From positions 27,821,279 to 27,885,278 of the forward strand of contig OZ020611.1 in assembly GCA_963971575.1 (NCBI GenBank): 64,000 bases of DNA, given 5' to 3'. Positions 21,519-32,208 of the stretch are shown in pieces; the stretch's first letter is position 1, and each line of letters begins with the position of its first letter. A program made the position numbers and the translations under genes. Source of the stretch: Liopterus haemorrhoidalis. Its lineage: Eukaryota; Arthropoda; Insecta; Coleoptera; Dytiscidae. Below the pieces are notes generated by a model. It saw only the letters and a list, made by a program, of their open reading frames with translations. It made no database searches and had not been told where the DNA came from.

Positions 21519-22216
21519 ATATTAATTTCGTCAAGAACTTTCTTTCGATTATATATATATATATATAGTCTAGTCATTATGTGTCCAACACATCTTAATC
21601 GATCATGTGGAACCACCATGATTATTAAAATTTGTCAAATCAAAAGATGAATTTATTAAAAATATCCGAAAATATAACAGAAGCCTGTGGAAACTTTCAT
21701 CTTATAGCTCTCTATTTTCATGGTTACATCAAACGTAAACATTTATTGAAAATATACTTATGGGATAACATTGTAAACATATCTCAAGAGAATTCATATT
21801 TGAATTTTCCATGTTGGATTATTGCAGACAGATCTGAAAACAATTTAATATATGTATACAACTGTTTGTTATTATATTTCACGGTTTATTGGATGTAGGC
21901 ATTCATTGAAGTACTGAAAACATTTCTGTAAAATTTCAATGATTATATTAATTTCGATTGTTATTAGATTAGTAGCAATGAATCCCAATCAGTTTAATTA
22001 TCAGCTATTAGTTTAAATGTATAATAGTGTAATTAAGGGCATCATTTGCCGTGTTTTAAGCGAAAATTGGGGTTTAAACATAAAATGAATGGTACTGTTA
22101 TGGGTTATGGCTAATTGGATTTTTGTTTTTAAATTTTTTGGAATACAGCATCTATCTATCTTCTTTTTGCGTGTTGCCAGTCGGGTCAACTTTTGACCCT
22201 TCACACAAAATCATAG
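21519..22216. other. Unassigned AT-rich DNA
   Basis: A 10-unit (AT)n at 21550-21567; the 88-codon open frame at 21632-21898 has no recognisable domain. Confidence 0.35.
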
Positions 22217-22218
22217 TA

Positions 22219-23073
22219 CGAGAAACATTCAATAATTATTAAAGAGACACATTGAAAAATGGTTTGTAGGAGGAGTTCGGTACTTTCATGACTTTAGGTT
22301 GGCATCACTGGGATGAGAATACATCACGGATAAAAATTGTTTTGTTTATAACCTCAAAATTGCATTAAGCGATGACGTGTCCGCTTGAAGTTTCCACATT
22401 AGTTGAACAACGTTCAGTGAACCGGTTTTTGCTTTCTAAAGGTGAAAAACCGTCTAAAATTTTCACCATTTTGAACCAGAATCCTAAGACTAAGCATGAA
22501 ATTGAAGCACATCAGCTCACCAGTCCGAAAGAAATTCAGAACACAAGCATCATCGGGAAAAGTCATGTTGACCGTCTTTTGGGATGCCCGAGGTGTCGTC
22601 TTTTGTGATTATTTGGAAGATCAGCGTACAATAAACAATACCTACAACTCAGACATGCTGATGAACAAAGTAAAGTCAGCAATGAGAGAAAAAGGATCTC
22701 AAAGAAAAAGCGGGATATTGCTCCACGACAATGCTCGTCTTCATACCGCTAAGCTGACCCAAGAAACCATTGAAAAAATGGGTTGGGAGATACTACCTCA
22801 TCCTCCCTACAGTCCAGATTTGGCTCCCTCTAATTTTCATTTGTTTGGTCCACTCAAGGAAGCATTACGTGGAAAAAAATTCAGCGAAAACGAGGAAGTC
22901 AAAGAAGTTCTGGGAAACTGGTTCAAACAACAAGACAAAGATTTCTTTGCATCAGGTATAAAAAAACTAGTTCATGGTTGGGACAAGTGTATTAATATTC
23001 ATGGGGATTATGTTGAGAAGTAGTAAAAGTCTCATTTTGTAAATTTGTCTCTTTAATTATTGAATGTCCCTCA
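22219..23073 (+). mobile_element. Internally deleted mariner element
   Basis: Inverted ends CGAGAAACATTCAATAATT (left) and, reverse-complemented, TGAGGGACATTCAATAATT (right), each bounded by TA (22217-22218 and 23074-23075). At 855 bp it is about 450 bp shorter than a full mariner. The transposase remnant inside is listed separately. Confidence 0.9.
22372..23023 (+). pseudogene. Mariner transposase with central deletion
   Basis: The first 38 codons from ATG 22372 (VEQRSVNRFLLSKGEKPS) are the first helix-turn-helix region. The sequence then jumps, with a frame change near 22490, to HISSPVRKKFRTQASSGKV, a block that lies after the first catalytic Asp. The second Asp is present in LLHDNARLHTA. 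The third site reads SPDLAPSNFHLF, where Asp is expected and Asn is found. The rest runs to CINIHGDYVEK and a TAG at 23021. With the first catalytic residue deleted and the third replaced, this copy is inactive, but its C-terminal frame of 175 codons is unbroken. Confidence 0.92.
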
Positions 23074-23081
23074 TATATAGT

Positions 23082-23320
23082 TTTCACTTTTGTAAGGACA
23101 AATCAGATCTGGTTATTTTGGTTAATTTTATATTGCACTGATTTTAAACGTCATTTAAGAAATCTGCTACATTGTAATACGGACTTCAGATTTGTTGGTT
23201 ATGAACATTATGATTAAGATATCATTTTTTAACATATTAGTAAAGTTGCATTTTAAATTACGTGTGTAATGCCAGCCTGACACAATTTCAAAGCTGCAAA
23301 CTATTGAAATCAAAATTTCT
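23082..23320 (+). repeat. Single arm of the 53.5-54.5 kb inverted repeat family
   Basis: TTCACTTTTGTAAGGACAAA, GGTTATTTTGGTTA, TTCAGATTTGTTGG and GCAAACTATTGAA recur in the same order at 53565-53816 and, inverted, at 54310-54513. Confidence 0.75.
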
Positions 23321-23520
23321 TTTTAGTCTGTTTTACAGAAGTCAAAACAGTATTCTCTGTTAAGTATTAAGCTTTTCCAAGTATAAGAGTAGAATTAACT
23401 GTTACTATTATTTGTTAATAATAGTGTTTTACATGTTATTTTCATTTATTTTGATACAAATGAAACCTTAAAATTACAACTACACACAAACATCCATGCC
23501 ATCACAAGTATTCGAACCCG

Positions 23521-23545
23521 CCTAACCTAACCTAACCTAACCTCC
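23521..23545. repeat. Short (CCTAA)n telomere-like tract
   Basis: Four to five consecutive CCTAA units, the complement of the arthropod telomere repeat TTAGG, in a non-telomeric setting. Confidence 0.8.
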
Positions 23546-23588
23546 CTGGTCTAGCAGTCTACACTGTCCATAATGGCGATCAGCAAAT

Positions 23589-23827
23589 TTACACTACAGT
23601 TAATGGTATACTTTGGTATTTTTTAACAGGTTTACTAAGGCCAATTTTGCTGCCGAGATAATCCAAAAATGAAAGTGTTATAATTCTGGAACCACACCGA
23701 ATTTTACGACTGCTAGGAAGAACGTTTTTTAAAAGTAAATCTGTAGTTTCATTCATAATGCTAAAAAAATCTAAACTCTCAAATCTTAGGTTCAAATTTT
23801 TGTTTTGAAGGTCCCGAATGGTGTGAA
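23589..23827 (-). CDS. Unrecognised ORF, possible exon or TE fragment
   Basis: Minus-strand frame of about 78 codons: TIRDLQNKNLNLRFESLDFF, then NETTDLLLKNVLPSSRKIR and IITLSFLDYLGSKIGL, ending in a stop at 23589. Codon use looks less AT-skewed than the surroundings. Upstream on the same strand TTTTATTACCGAATAG resembles a 3' splice site. I recognise no domain and cannot tell a host exon from an unknown transposon remnant. Confidence 0.25.
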
Positions 23828-23830
23828 GCG

Positions 23831-25028
23831 TACACTATTCGGTAATAAAACATTGATGCATTTATAATTATAATGCTGCTGGAGATGATTGCTAAGAATA
23901 CCGTAGATAGAAAAACACTGTACAAATACACTGTAGGGTATTTGAGAATATTTTATTCTTTATTTATTGTTTCCTTCAAACTTTTTAATTTATTTGAATG
24001 CCTTTAAAATAGAATGGTTGAATGTATATGCCTTTTGTGGGAGTGGTAATTTCAGAAATAAAACTTCATTATTATTTAAAGTAAAATTATTCAATAAGTT
24101 AAAAAGTATTCAAATTATTCAAATATAACTAATCTATTTTAAGATAAACATTCTCAAAGATTAGTTGAACTATCAAATATTTTTCTATTTAAGTGTTAAA
24201 AAAGATACGGAGTGATTTGCCGTCGTATATTATATGATAAGTTTGAAAGAACGTTATTGTTTAGATCAAATAGCAATGGTCAAATGTTTACACAGAAGGT
24301 GATAGGCGACAATATATTTTCAGTGATATGGACCTCGTAGTAATTAGAGTCAAAATTAATTACTTGGGTTTATAATTTATTGGTCATAGAAAGATAAGTT
24401 TATAAAAAGGTTTTTTGTTAATGTGGAGAGCTGATTATTTTTACAACGATAATAAAAAACTGGGGTCAGAGTTCAGATTATTAGTTTAAGAAAAGAGTTG
24501 GAAAAATCTTGTGAGAGACAAAGGCAGTGATGAGCAAACCGTTGCCGTGTACAGACGAACCTCCCAATGCATTTTTGGTAGAGAAATCCGGTAGTTTGTA
24601 GTGGGTAAACCAGAAGTAATCTGGAAGTGTCGAGGTCAGTTTTAAATGAAATAAACGAACCTCGTTAACGGGTTAAACACCGTGAGTGTTGTGAGGTGTT
24701 AAGCGGCTTGTGAGGTGAATACGGTGTTTATGAAGTTTTGTGTTTGAGTGTCTCTCATTGGATTTTACAGCCAGCATTAAATTGTAAGTTAAAATGTAAA
24801 TTAATAACCTTCGATTCTAACAAAATTAAACGTAGATTAAGTAAAATGCAGACTTTAATTCAAACACCCTTATTCGTCTCATAAAGAATCTTAGCAACCG
24901 ACCGGCGGATCCTTTAGATTTTTCAGACTTGATACCGCTCGCAAGTCTTGGAATCCACTATGTGGACGGCCCTTCAAAGTAAGTACCATGAAGTACAAAT
25001 GAAATTATTTAAATTCATTTAGCCAACC
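23831..25028. other. Unassigned DNA
   Basis: No coding frame or repeat seen. Positions 24500-24760 are somewhat GC-richer (GTGAGTGTTGTGAGGTG). Confidence 0.35.
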
Positions 25029-25740
25029 TTGACGTTTCGACCGATTCTAGAAATGCCCCCACACTTTATTTTTAAGCCATATCACATGAGAGATTATAAT
25101 ATGACTCAAGAAATAGAAAAACACGCTGTTATTGTTGTCTTATGCACAAAACACAGTGATTTAGAGATTGCAAAGTTTTTGAAGGCTGTTAGATCATTTA
25201 TTCATAAAGTTCGGAAGGAGTTGAAAGCCTGCGACCGGAATGTTTCACTTGTATCTAAGTAAAACAAGTACGTTCCACATTCTGAGACTATCAGAAAACC
25301 ACAGATTGTGCAACATGTTCAGAACATAATCGATGATAATGGAAAGTTAATAAATGCCATTGCTAAAAATCTCCAGGTGTCAGAGAACTCTTTCAGAACT
25401 GTGGTTCATGAGCAAAAATAGCTCTGGATAGAAAGAGTAAGTAATGGAGGACCGTAAGTTTTTCGACAGGACTCAGCATTTTCTCACTAATTTCAATTGA
25501 CCCAAAATTGGATGGCGAACAATATTTACGATCAGGTGACGCCCAACATGTGGCCTTTAAACTCGCTAGATTTAAATCCCCTGGTTTACTACGTGTGGAG
25601 ATTTGTTGAAAGGGAGACTAATCAACATCCCCACTATACCAAAGAATCACTGAGGGCCGCCATTGTCAGGATAATGTCCGAAATGAATAAGGACCACTTG
25701 ATTCACGCTATGTCAAAGCTTCCGGTCCCTCATTGAAGTA
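25029..25740 (+). pseudogene. Tc1/mariner-type transposase with internal deletion
   Basis: N-terminal part 25029-25262 contains EIEKHAVIVVLCTKHSDLEI, the usual HTH entry (first helix of the DNA-binding domain). It continues after a stop with SETIRKPQIVQHVQNIIDDN and NAIAKNLQVSENSFRTVVHE. Then the sequence jumps to RQDSAFSH (second catalytic Asp, codon 25470) and the open stretch 25497-25736 with DQVTPNMWPLNSLDLNPLVY. In the family this reads SPDLNPLDYYVW; the catalytic Asp is Val here. The block holding the first Asp is missing. The copy is therefore dead twice over. The closest match by memory is the maT/mariner-like group common in Hemiptera and other insects. Confidence 0.85.
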
Positions 25741-25859
25741 GTCATTGATGTTGAAAGCGGTTATATAGAATAAACCAGAATTTACGCTATTTAAGAATAT
25801 ATGTATTAATTTTCAATAAAATAAATATGGTTTTTGGTCAGATAAAGTTATTTTATTAA

Positions 25860-26115
25860 GGCCCGGTCTTTCCACCTTCAGATAAAGTTCCAGGTAACTA
25901 TCTGACAGATAAGGTTATTTATAACTTCATCTGCTGAATAAATGTCATCCCTTCTTTTTATACAAATGTATCTATCGGATAGTTATCTAACGGATAATAA
26001 GACTGACATATTGGATTCACTGACTGGTATTGACATTTATTCAGCAGATGAAGTTATAAATAACCTTATCTGTCAGATAGTTACCTGGAACTTTATCTGA
26101 AGGAAAGACCGGGCC
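25860..26115. mobile_element. Near-perfect palindromic MITE (PIF/Harbinger-type)
   Basis: Arms 25860-25947 (88 bp) and 26031-26115 (85 bp) are identical inverted copies except for a 3-bp insertion (ACC) in the left arm. Ends are GGCCCGGTCTTTCC. Flanking TAA on both sides (25857-25859 and 26116-26118) fits the 3-bp TWA duplication of PIF/Harbinger. Arm identity implies a young insertion or ongoing arm conversion. Confidence 0.9.
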
Positions 26116-26118
26116 TAA

Positions 26119-26784
26119 ATAATCCAATTGTCCTCAAATATGTATCGGCCCTCGAGTAAACTAAACCTGCGAGAGTTTACCCTCAATTGTGTATCGAATC
26201 CTTCGTTTTCCGCGTCATTTCATCATAAAGTTCGATAACTTTTGAGAAAATAAAAGATATTAATAAGATAATTGTCCAAATGATGAATCATGAAGACACA
26301 GTAGATTATAAGCCGCTAGAAGTAGCCTTAAGAACTGCACAAATCACGACAAATGAAGGTAGTGTATAAAGGAACGAATTTTCTTGTGAAGAAGAACGTG
26401 TAACCAAGGAACCCTAATACCTTCATACATACACCGCTGTGTCTACCTCTATACTAGGCCAAACGGCTGGATCTAGAATATTCTAGAAGGTTGATATTAG
26501 ACAAGCAGATACAGTTCTTCAACTAGAAATTGTTACAATGGTTTATCGAACACACTTTATAAAAAAGTATATATTTTTTAAAGCTAGGGTGAGGAGGCTG
26601 AATCTATCAAGACTGCCTCTTGGCAATGCCTCCGCTTCTTACTCAGCCCTCTATCTAAAACAGTCTCTATTAACATCAGAATTAAGATCTACCAAATTCT
26701 ATGTCCAGCGCTTAACGTAACATACATAATTAAAAAAAAAAATCTTACTTGGCCTCTTACTTGGTCGGCTTACTTGGTATATCT
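26119..26784. other. Unassigned DNA
   Basis: The 60-codon frame at 26538-26720 has no recognised motif. It precedes the LINE fragment and may be its degraded upstream part. Confidence 0.35.
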
Positions 26785-27090
26785 CTCGTGATTTCGATAA
26801 GGGCCATATCAAAAGATTGTTACATAAGCTAGAACATTACCCTATTAGAAGTAAACTACTAAATACAATCTTTTTTCCGGCCTTGAACTTTCAAGGAAGA
26901 GTTGGCGAATATATTTCTGGTTCTGCAGAAGTTCTCATTGGTCTACCACAAGCCTCAGATCTAGGACTTATTCCTTTCCTATTATATGTTGCCGGTCTGA
27001 AATCTGATAATTTCTTGTTCATGCTCTTTCGTCTGCTGATGACACCAAATTGTACAATAATCCAAATGGCAGATGGATACCGTGAATAAA
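26785..27090 (+). pseudogene. LINE reverse transcriptase, palm segment (part 1 of a split copy)
   Basis: LLHKLEHYPIRSKLLNT, then EYISGSAEVLIGLPQASDLG (family: GVPQGSxLGP), LLYVAGLKSDNFLFMLF and, after a frameshift, ADDTKLYNNPNG (the catalytic ADD box, about 27034-27045). CR1/Jockey-type order. The first catalytic Asp block is missing to the left. The copy resumes at 28690. Confidence 0.8.
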
Positions 27091-27106
27091 GGACGTTAAG
27101 TTTAAA
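27063..27106 (+). repeat. 44-bp repeat, copy at 27.06 kb
   Basis: GGCAGATGGATACCGTGAAT and the following 24 bp are about 80% identical to 30307-30350 (same orientation). Confidence 0.6.
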
Positions 27107-28689
27107 ATAGGCATGTAATATGGCATAGTTCCTGGGAAATATTTTAATTTTATTAATTTCCGTTAGAAATTCAAACGAGAAAATAACTGAATTTCTGGAT
27201 GTTAGTTTTCTTTGGTGCCACTAACCCAGTACGAGGTTTGAGACCAGTACGAGGAGATTGTGGGGTGAAACTATCAAGGTCTTATTTATTTTTATTTTTT
27301 TATTTTAGGGCGCCATTCCTCTAACCAAAGTAAGGTGGGAGAACTTTAGATACAATAACAAAAAAAATGTACTAAAATTGAAAGTATAAATGATGGGGTA
27401 ATTTATTTTCACGTCCAATTATTGTAACATATTTACAGTAATAAATTTAGTATAAATAAAGTAAACTAATGCAAATTTGTGGCCACAATTAAAACTAACG
27501 CCATTTACAATAAGGAAAATTTAAAACTAACTTAACCTAAGATACGTTACAATAATCGGGAAACTTGATAAATTTTAAGATGAAATCCAAACAGACCAAA
27601 TACGTCATCCAGATTCCTCAAATTAAATTTGGCCGATGGTTTCCAGAAATAAAATGACTAAATATTCAATACAAAAAATGCTGTAATTATGAAATATAAA
27701 TTAGTTAACCGTAATATTATTTGTGAAAATATTATATTATGAAAATGGCCTACCCGTTTGATAATACGGCGTTTATTACAATTATATTTTTTTATTTAAA
27801 ATGGGGATAATTGTCGACTTCCTATATTAATTATGAACTTCGCACAATGCGGCTGAATCAATATATAAAAGTTCCTTCTAAATAAGGGCAATCTTTTTTT
27901 CAAAATTTCATAGATTCAGTTTGTCTTTAACCCAAGTTTGACCAAATGGGGTATGTCACACCCCAGTATATTAATAGTGGAAATGATGTATCTATTGAAA
28001 ATATTTATGAATTAGTTAATATTTAACAATAATTTAATTTTTAATCGACAAAAAAATCAAAAACACCATTTACAAAAAATATGTCTAAATTATATTTGGC
28101 AACTGCGCATTTCGAATGAATTATAAATAAATAAACGTTGTTAGTATCTAATAGCAACTAATTCAAAATTCAAGCTTTACTTGAGAAATGAGAAAGAAAT
28201 TGTCTCCCCCACCAAAATACATAGACCAATCAGAGAACTAGCTAAATTAGTATGTGTGAGAGTTGGTGTGAACGAGAGATGCAATGTTGTCAGTCAACAC
28301 AAGACGCAACTTGAAGTATGATGCAATTTAGGAAAGAAATTTGCGTGTTTTTGACTTTTATTGAAAAAATTATTAAAAAACCATTAAATAATTACTTTGT
28401 TTTTTTTTTTTTTTGTAATATTGTTCTATAGGCTTGACAGCATTTAACTGTATAAATTTTACCTTATTTTAATTGATATTAAATGAGAAAAGCCTAGGGT
28501 ATACTACACCCCACTTGGTTGGATGTGTATATTTTGGTCAACTACGGGTTAAAAATTAATGTCGACAAAAAAAGAAAAAAGTACAAAACCTTCCTAACAG
28601 ATTCGTTTTGTTTTTTATCGCCACTGTTAAACGTCGGTTCCATAGCAACTTTAATAATCTTATTACAAATTTATCAAAACTTCCAAAAT
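27091..28689. other. Unidentified insertion within the split LINE
   Basis: About 1.6 kb separating two contiguous parts of one LINE. It is AT-rich and contains no recognisable ORF, terminal repeats or target duplication that I can define. Confidence 0.4.
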
Positions 28690-29000
28690 TACACGTGACA
28701 AACTGTTATTCTAGATAATCTGTATAAATTTCCAGACTGGTCAAATAATTGTCTAATTCCGCTGAATCCTGGCAAAACGATTGTATTGCACATTCGGTCG
28801 AGTAATCCATTAGTTCTAAAAAGTGCACAACACATTTATCCGGTTTCTGAGCAACTAGATCTTGAGATCACGATTACTTCAGACCTGAAATAATCCAGAC
28901 ATGTGCTTAGTTGTACAAAGAAGGCGAATTCAATGACATTCTTAATAAATAAATCTTTTTCCACACCTATTTAGTTGTATTGCAATTATTAGCACTTCTT
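28690..29000 (+). pseudogene. LINE reverse transcriptase (part 2 of the split copy)
   Basis: DWSNNCLIPLNPGKTIVLHI, then SSNPLVLKSAQHIYPVSEQL and DLEITITSDLK: the segment that follows the ADDT box (NPxKT block and LGITI block) in the same LINE family. One stop interrupts SDLK-x-SRHVLSC. It continues the fragment ending at 27090. Confidence 0.8.
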
Positions 29001-29028
29001 TTGTGAAAAATAATACTCATAAATAATT

Positions 29029-29058
29029 ACAGTGAATTATGATTTCATAATTCACTGT
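29029..29058. repeat. 30-bp perfect palindrome
   Basis: Two 14-bp arms (ACAGTGAATTATGA and complement) with a TT spacer. It lies at the boundary where LINE similarity fades. Confidence 0.85.
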
Positions 29059-29231
29059 TTACGGCCAATCACAAACCTACATATCCATAAATCACTCTCG
29101 CTGATCCAATCATATTTGACAATGGCAATGGGAGGGGCCATAACTGCAGTGGTAGCAGGCAACATGGTTGACGCTATCACTTCCATTAAAATTGTCAATT
29201 TTGAGTCTAATTTATTTGTTGACTGCCTTAA

Positions 29232-29384
29232 CATGTTGACTGCCAATTACGAGTTTTCTCGTAGTTAGCGTTCCTGCCCAGGACGCCGACTACGATTACT
29301 TGTAGTACATTGACTTAATAATATAATATGGCTATATCGACTTCTGAGACAAGAATCCTGAATCTTGTCTTGGCAGTCAACGTG
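29232..29384. mobile_element. piggyBac-type MITE
   Basis: TTAA on both sides (29228-29231 and 29385-29388). Ends CATGTTGACTGCCAA and, reverse-complemented, CACGTTGACTGCCAA: 15-bp inverted repeats with one mismatch. Total 153 bp, no ORF. TTAA duplication is specific to the piggyBac superfamily. Confidence 0.85.
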
Positions 29385-29404
29385 TTAATAGGTGTAGAAA
29401 AAGT

Positions 29405-29537
29405 ATAGTATTACATTCGCGATTATGGCCATTATTCACTCAGATGATTTGCGCCACTCGCCTGCGGCTCGTGGGCTCAAATTTCATCTTCGTGAATAAG
29501 TGCCGTCATAATCGCTCATATAATAATATACTTATTA
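29405..29537. mobile_element. Hairpin MITE
   Basis: Left arm with GCGATTATGGCCATTATTCAC and right arm with GTGAATAAGTGCCGTCATAATCGC are inverted copies over about 35 bp. The centre has GCCACTCGCCTGCGGCTCG. A related central motif (CGCCCGCGGCTCGCG) occurs at 52202. Duplication not resolved. Confidence 0.6.
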
Positions 29538-29539
29538 TA

Positions 29540-30130
29540 TTGCCCATCTCCTGCATTGTTCTGCTTTCTTTATAACATGTATGTTCGTCCTCATTTGTAG
29601 TTCAGTTTAGCAATTTTGTCACTATATTTGTCTAAGACGTTAATTTACATAAAATTGTTCGACGCAGAGCAATAAAAATTCCATATAGCAGGTCATCATA
29701 TGTCTACGTGAATTAAAACTCACGAAATTGGTGTATCGACACGTTCGCTGTGACCTAATAACTATTTGTCGACTTGCTTCCAATCATTTTCTTGTGACGT
29801 GTCTTCTTTATTTATCCTTAGCAACGATCACAGGCTGCGTGGACATAGATAAAGAAGGACTATATATTAAAAAAATAAAACAATATTCTTAAGATCACTA
29901 TTTATTTATTATATAAAAATGACTATTTTACTAAGTGTGTGCGTAATAACTTCTTCTTAAATCGAGCGTTCAGTGTGTGAAATCCCTTGCCGAACTACTA
30001 TCGATGCTACGTCTACTAACAATATTAAAAATAAACTGGGCCTTTACCTGTTCCAACCAATGTTATGTTGGCGCTGTAAAGTTTTTGTAAACTATTAATT
30101 TATTCTATGTGTTTTGTTTTGATTTTATTT
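29540..30130 (+). pseudogene. LINE C-terminal region (part 3 of the split copy)
   Basis: MYVRPHLxFSLAILSPYLSK, then LFILSNDHRLRGH and, further on, FLLNRAFSVxNPLPNY-like and KNKLGLYLFQP blocks, the thumb and C-terminal tail of CR1-type RTs. Many stops and frameshifts. Together with 26785-27090 and 28690-29000 it makes one element in correct order. Confidence 0.7.
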
Positions 30131-31040
30131 GTTGCTGTTATGGAATCCACAAACTATTCTTCCGTTCCATTGTATTTAATAAAAATAATAGACAGTCCGG
30201 CCACGAATTTTTGGTTTCATCCAGACTAGTGAAAAAAGAATCTGCAAAATGAAAACAAGAACGTTGTATTCTCAACCGCGTATTACATATATATAGAAAT
30301 AAAAAGGGCAGATGTCTGCTGTGAATAAAGGGCGTTGAGTTTAAAATATGTGCCATTCTAACTTTTTTACATGAAATGTCATTTACAATATGTTATCTAT
30401 CTTTCCATAAACATTCTGTTAATCTTTTGAAATTACAAAAGTAATGAAAAGAAGAACGACGAAAATTCCATGAATAATTAAAAATTGTAAAAAGGAGCAA
30501 CTGATAATTTAAAAATGTGTTGAGAAAGAAACACATTACCGTGATATAAAAGAACAACACATTTTTAGCTCATTTATTTACCATTTATAACATTTAAATC
30601 CACAGTAAGACTTTTCATTTTTCTTTTTTATGAGCGTTCTTCTTAAGCACACCCTTCAAAATTATACCGTTCTTAGAAATGTAAATTTTACGCATTTTAC
30701 TTCCTCGAAATTTTCTGTAATATCACTGTGTCTACTGTACTTTAATTTCTTTGTAATCCACCATTTATAACAATGTAAATTTAAGATGAATTAAAGTTTA
30801 AAAACTTCCAAGTTATTTTATAGAGTTTATCAAAATATTTATATACGAAATTTAATCTTTGAGGAAAGAATTTTACCTTTGTGAGATTTATTCAGAGTAT
30901 TAATTTAATAAGATGTTCAAATGAAATTGGTTAGGATTTGATTCTTAAATTGTTTTAGACGATGAAGAAGGATATGAAAAATATTATTTTATTAACATTC
31001 CATAAATTTAAGATAGTATTTTTTTGACGTGAATACGTTT
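30131..31040. other. Unassigned AT-rich DNA
   Basis: 30307-30350 carries the second copy of the 44-bp repeat seen at 27063. Nothing else recognised. Confidence 0.4.
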
Positions 31041-31045
31041 TTAAA

Positions 31046-31330
31046 ATTAGGCCAGTACATGGTGGCCAGTACGGAAAGTTGAGCGTTACAATAAATGGAC
31101 ATCGAGCTGGGTCTAATAATGTGTTTATTGTCAAGGCGAACCAAACCAACCTAGTGGTCTTGAGTTTGCGCACCGCGATAAGCGAGGGGCGGAGGTGCGA
31201 CGTTTTGGGTCCTTTCCGCTGCGCGTGTAAATTTCAAATCGGTATAACTCGGGATTGTGAAGTTCTACGACGTCGAAACTGGTCTAAAAAGAAAGCTAAC
31301 GTCGAGATCTATCGATTTAAGATGACGGCG
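31046..31330. other. GC-rich island, unknown repeat or exon-like patch
   Basis: GCGAGGGGCGGAGGTGCGAC and GACGTCGAAACTGG stand out in base composition. An 85-codon frame spans 31079-31336 but I see no domain. GGCCAGTAC occurs twice within 20 bp at the left edge. Confidence 0.35.
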
Positions 31331-31384
31331 AAATAATATATGATGATAAGCGAAATCGCATACTGTGTTGGTTTTCGAAATTTG

Positions 31385-31930
31385 ACAGTTGTTAATTGTG
31401 TTAATGCCGGCGAGCCAGCTGTACGTATGAGGGGACTACTAGTTAATGGTGCTTGAGGATTGTGGAAATATATAAATGAGGTTTTTCCTTTATTTAAGAG
31501 AAGTTTATTATCCTGACACCAATTAGTAAAAGTTGAGAAAGAATCATTTGCAGAATTAATAGAGTCGGTGAAATTTGATTTATTAACAAGAAGATTTGTA
31601 TCGTCTGCGAATTGACTTATTATTCCGCCAGGTGGAAAATGACCATCAAGATCATTTACATATAACAAAAAAAGCGTAGATCCCAAAATGGAACCCTGCG
31701 GCACTCCAATATGAGATTTACGAGTGTCAGATTTATAAATTTGATTATTAGAATTTAAGGACACTACTTGAGACCTATTTTGTGTAAAAGACATAATCCA
31801 CTGATTAGCGATACCCGTGATACTTAATGTATTTAATTTTGACGATAAAATTTCAAGATTGATGCAGTCAAAAGCTTTGGAAAGATCACTTATTTTCGGA
31901 TGAGCACAAATATGCGTGCCATTATACACG
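31385..31930 (-). pseudogene. LINE reverse-transcriptase fragment
   Basis: Minus-strand frame (open 31309-31980) with DLSKAFDCINLEILSSKLN (block A), then KSHIGVPQGSILGS (block B), LLYVNDLDG and ISQFADDTNLLVN (block C, about 31595-31620), NWCQDNKLLLNKGKT. All palm motifs including the FADD catalytic pair are intact in one uninterrupted frame of about 180 codons. Fingers and thumb regions are missing on both sides. CR1/Jockey-group, probably a different family from the other copies. Confidence 0.88.
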
Positions 31931-32175
31931 ACTTGCAATATGCACAACTTTATGTATTTACTGTTGGACATATAATGCATTTATTATTTGATGTTTGTAG
32001 ATAATAGTATTCTATTCAACAAGCATATCATTTAGGCTATATTACACGGGGATGAAGTTTACATTTTTAGAATTAGTAACAATTACATGTATTACAAAAA
32101 AATATATAGGACTTTTCCTCTTTTTAACCGAGAAGTTTCGACACATTACATATTTAATTCTTTTAATATATTACA

Positions 32176-32208
32176 ATACTAATGATTTGTTTTCTTTTTC
32201 AGGTAAGT
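32176..32208 (+). promoter_or_regulatory. Candidate recursive splice site (acceptor joined to donor)
   Basis: TACTAAT (32176-32182, branch-point consensus), then a pyrimidine run TTTTCTTTTTCAG ending at 32202, directly followed by GTAAGT (32203-32208). This is the zero-length-exon arrangement of ratchet points in long insect introns. No flanking exons are seen, so it would imply that the window lies in a large + strand intron. Chance is possible in 64 kb of AT-rich DNA. Confidence 0.4.
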
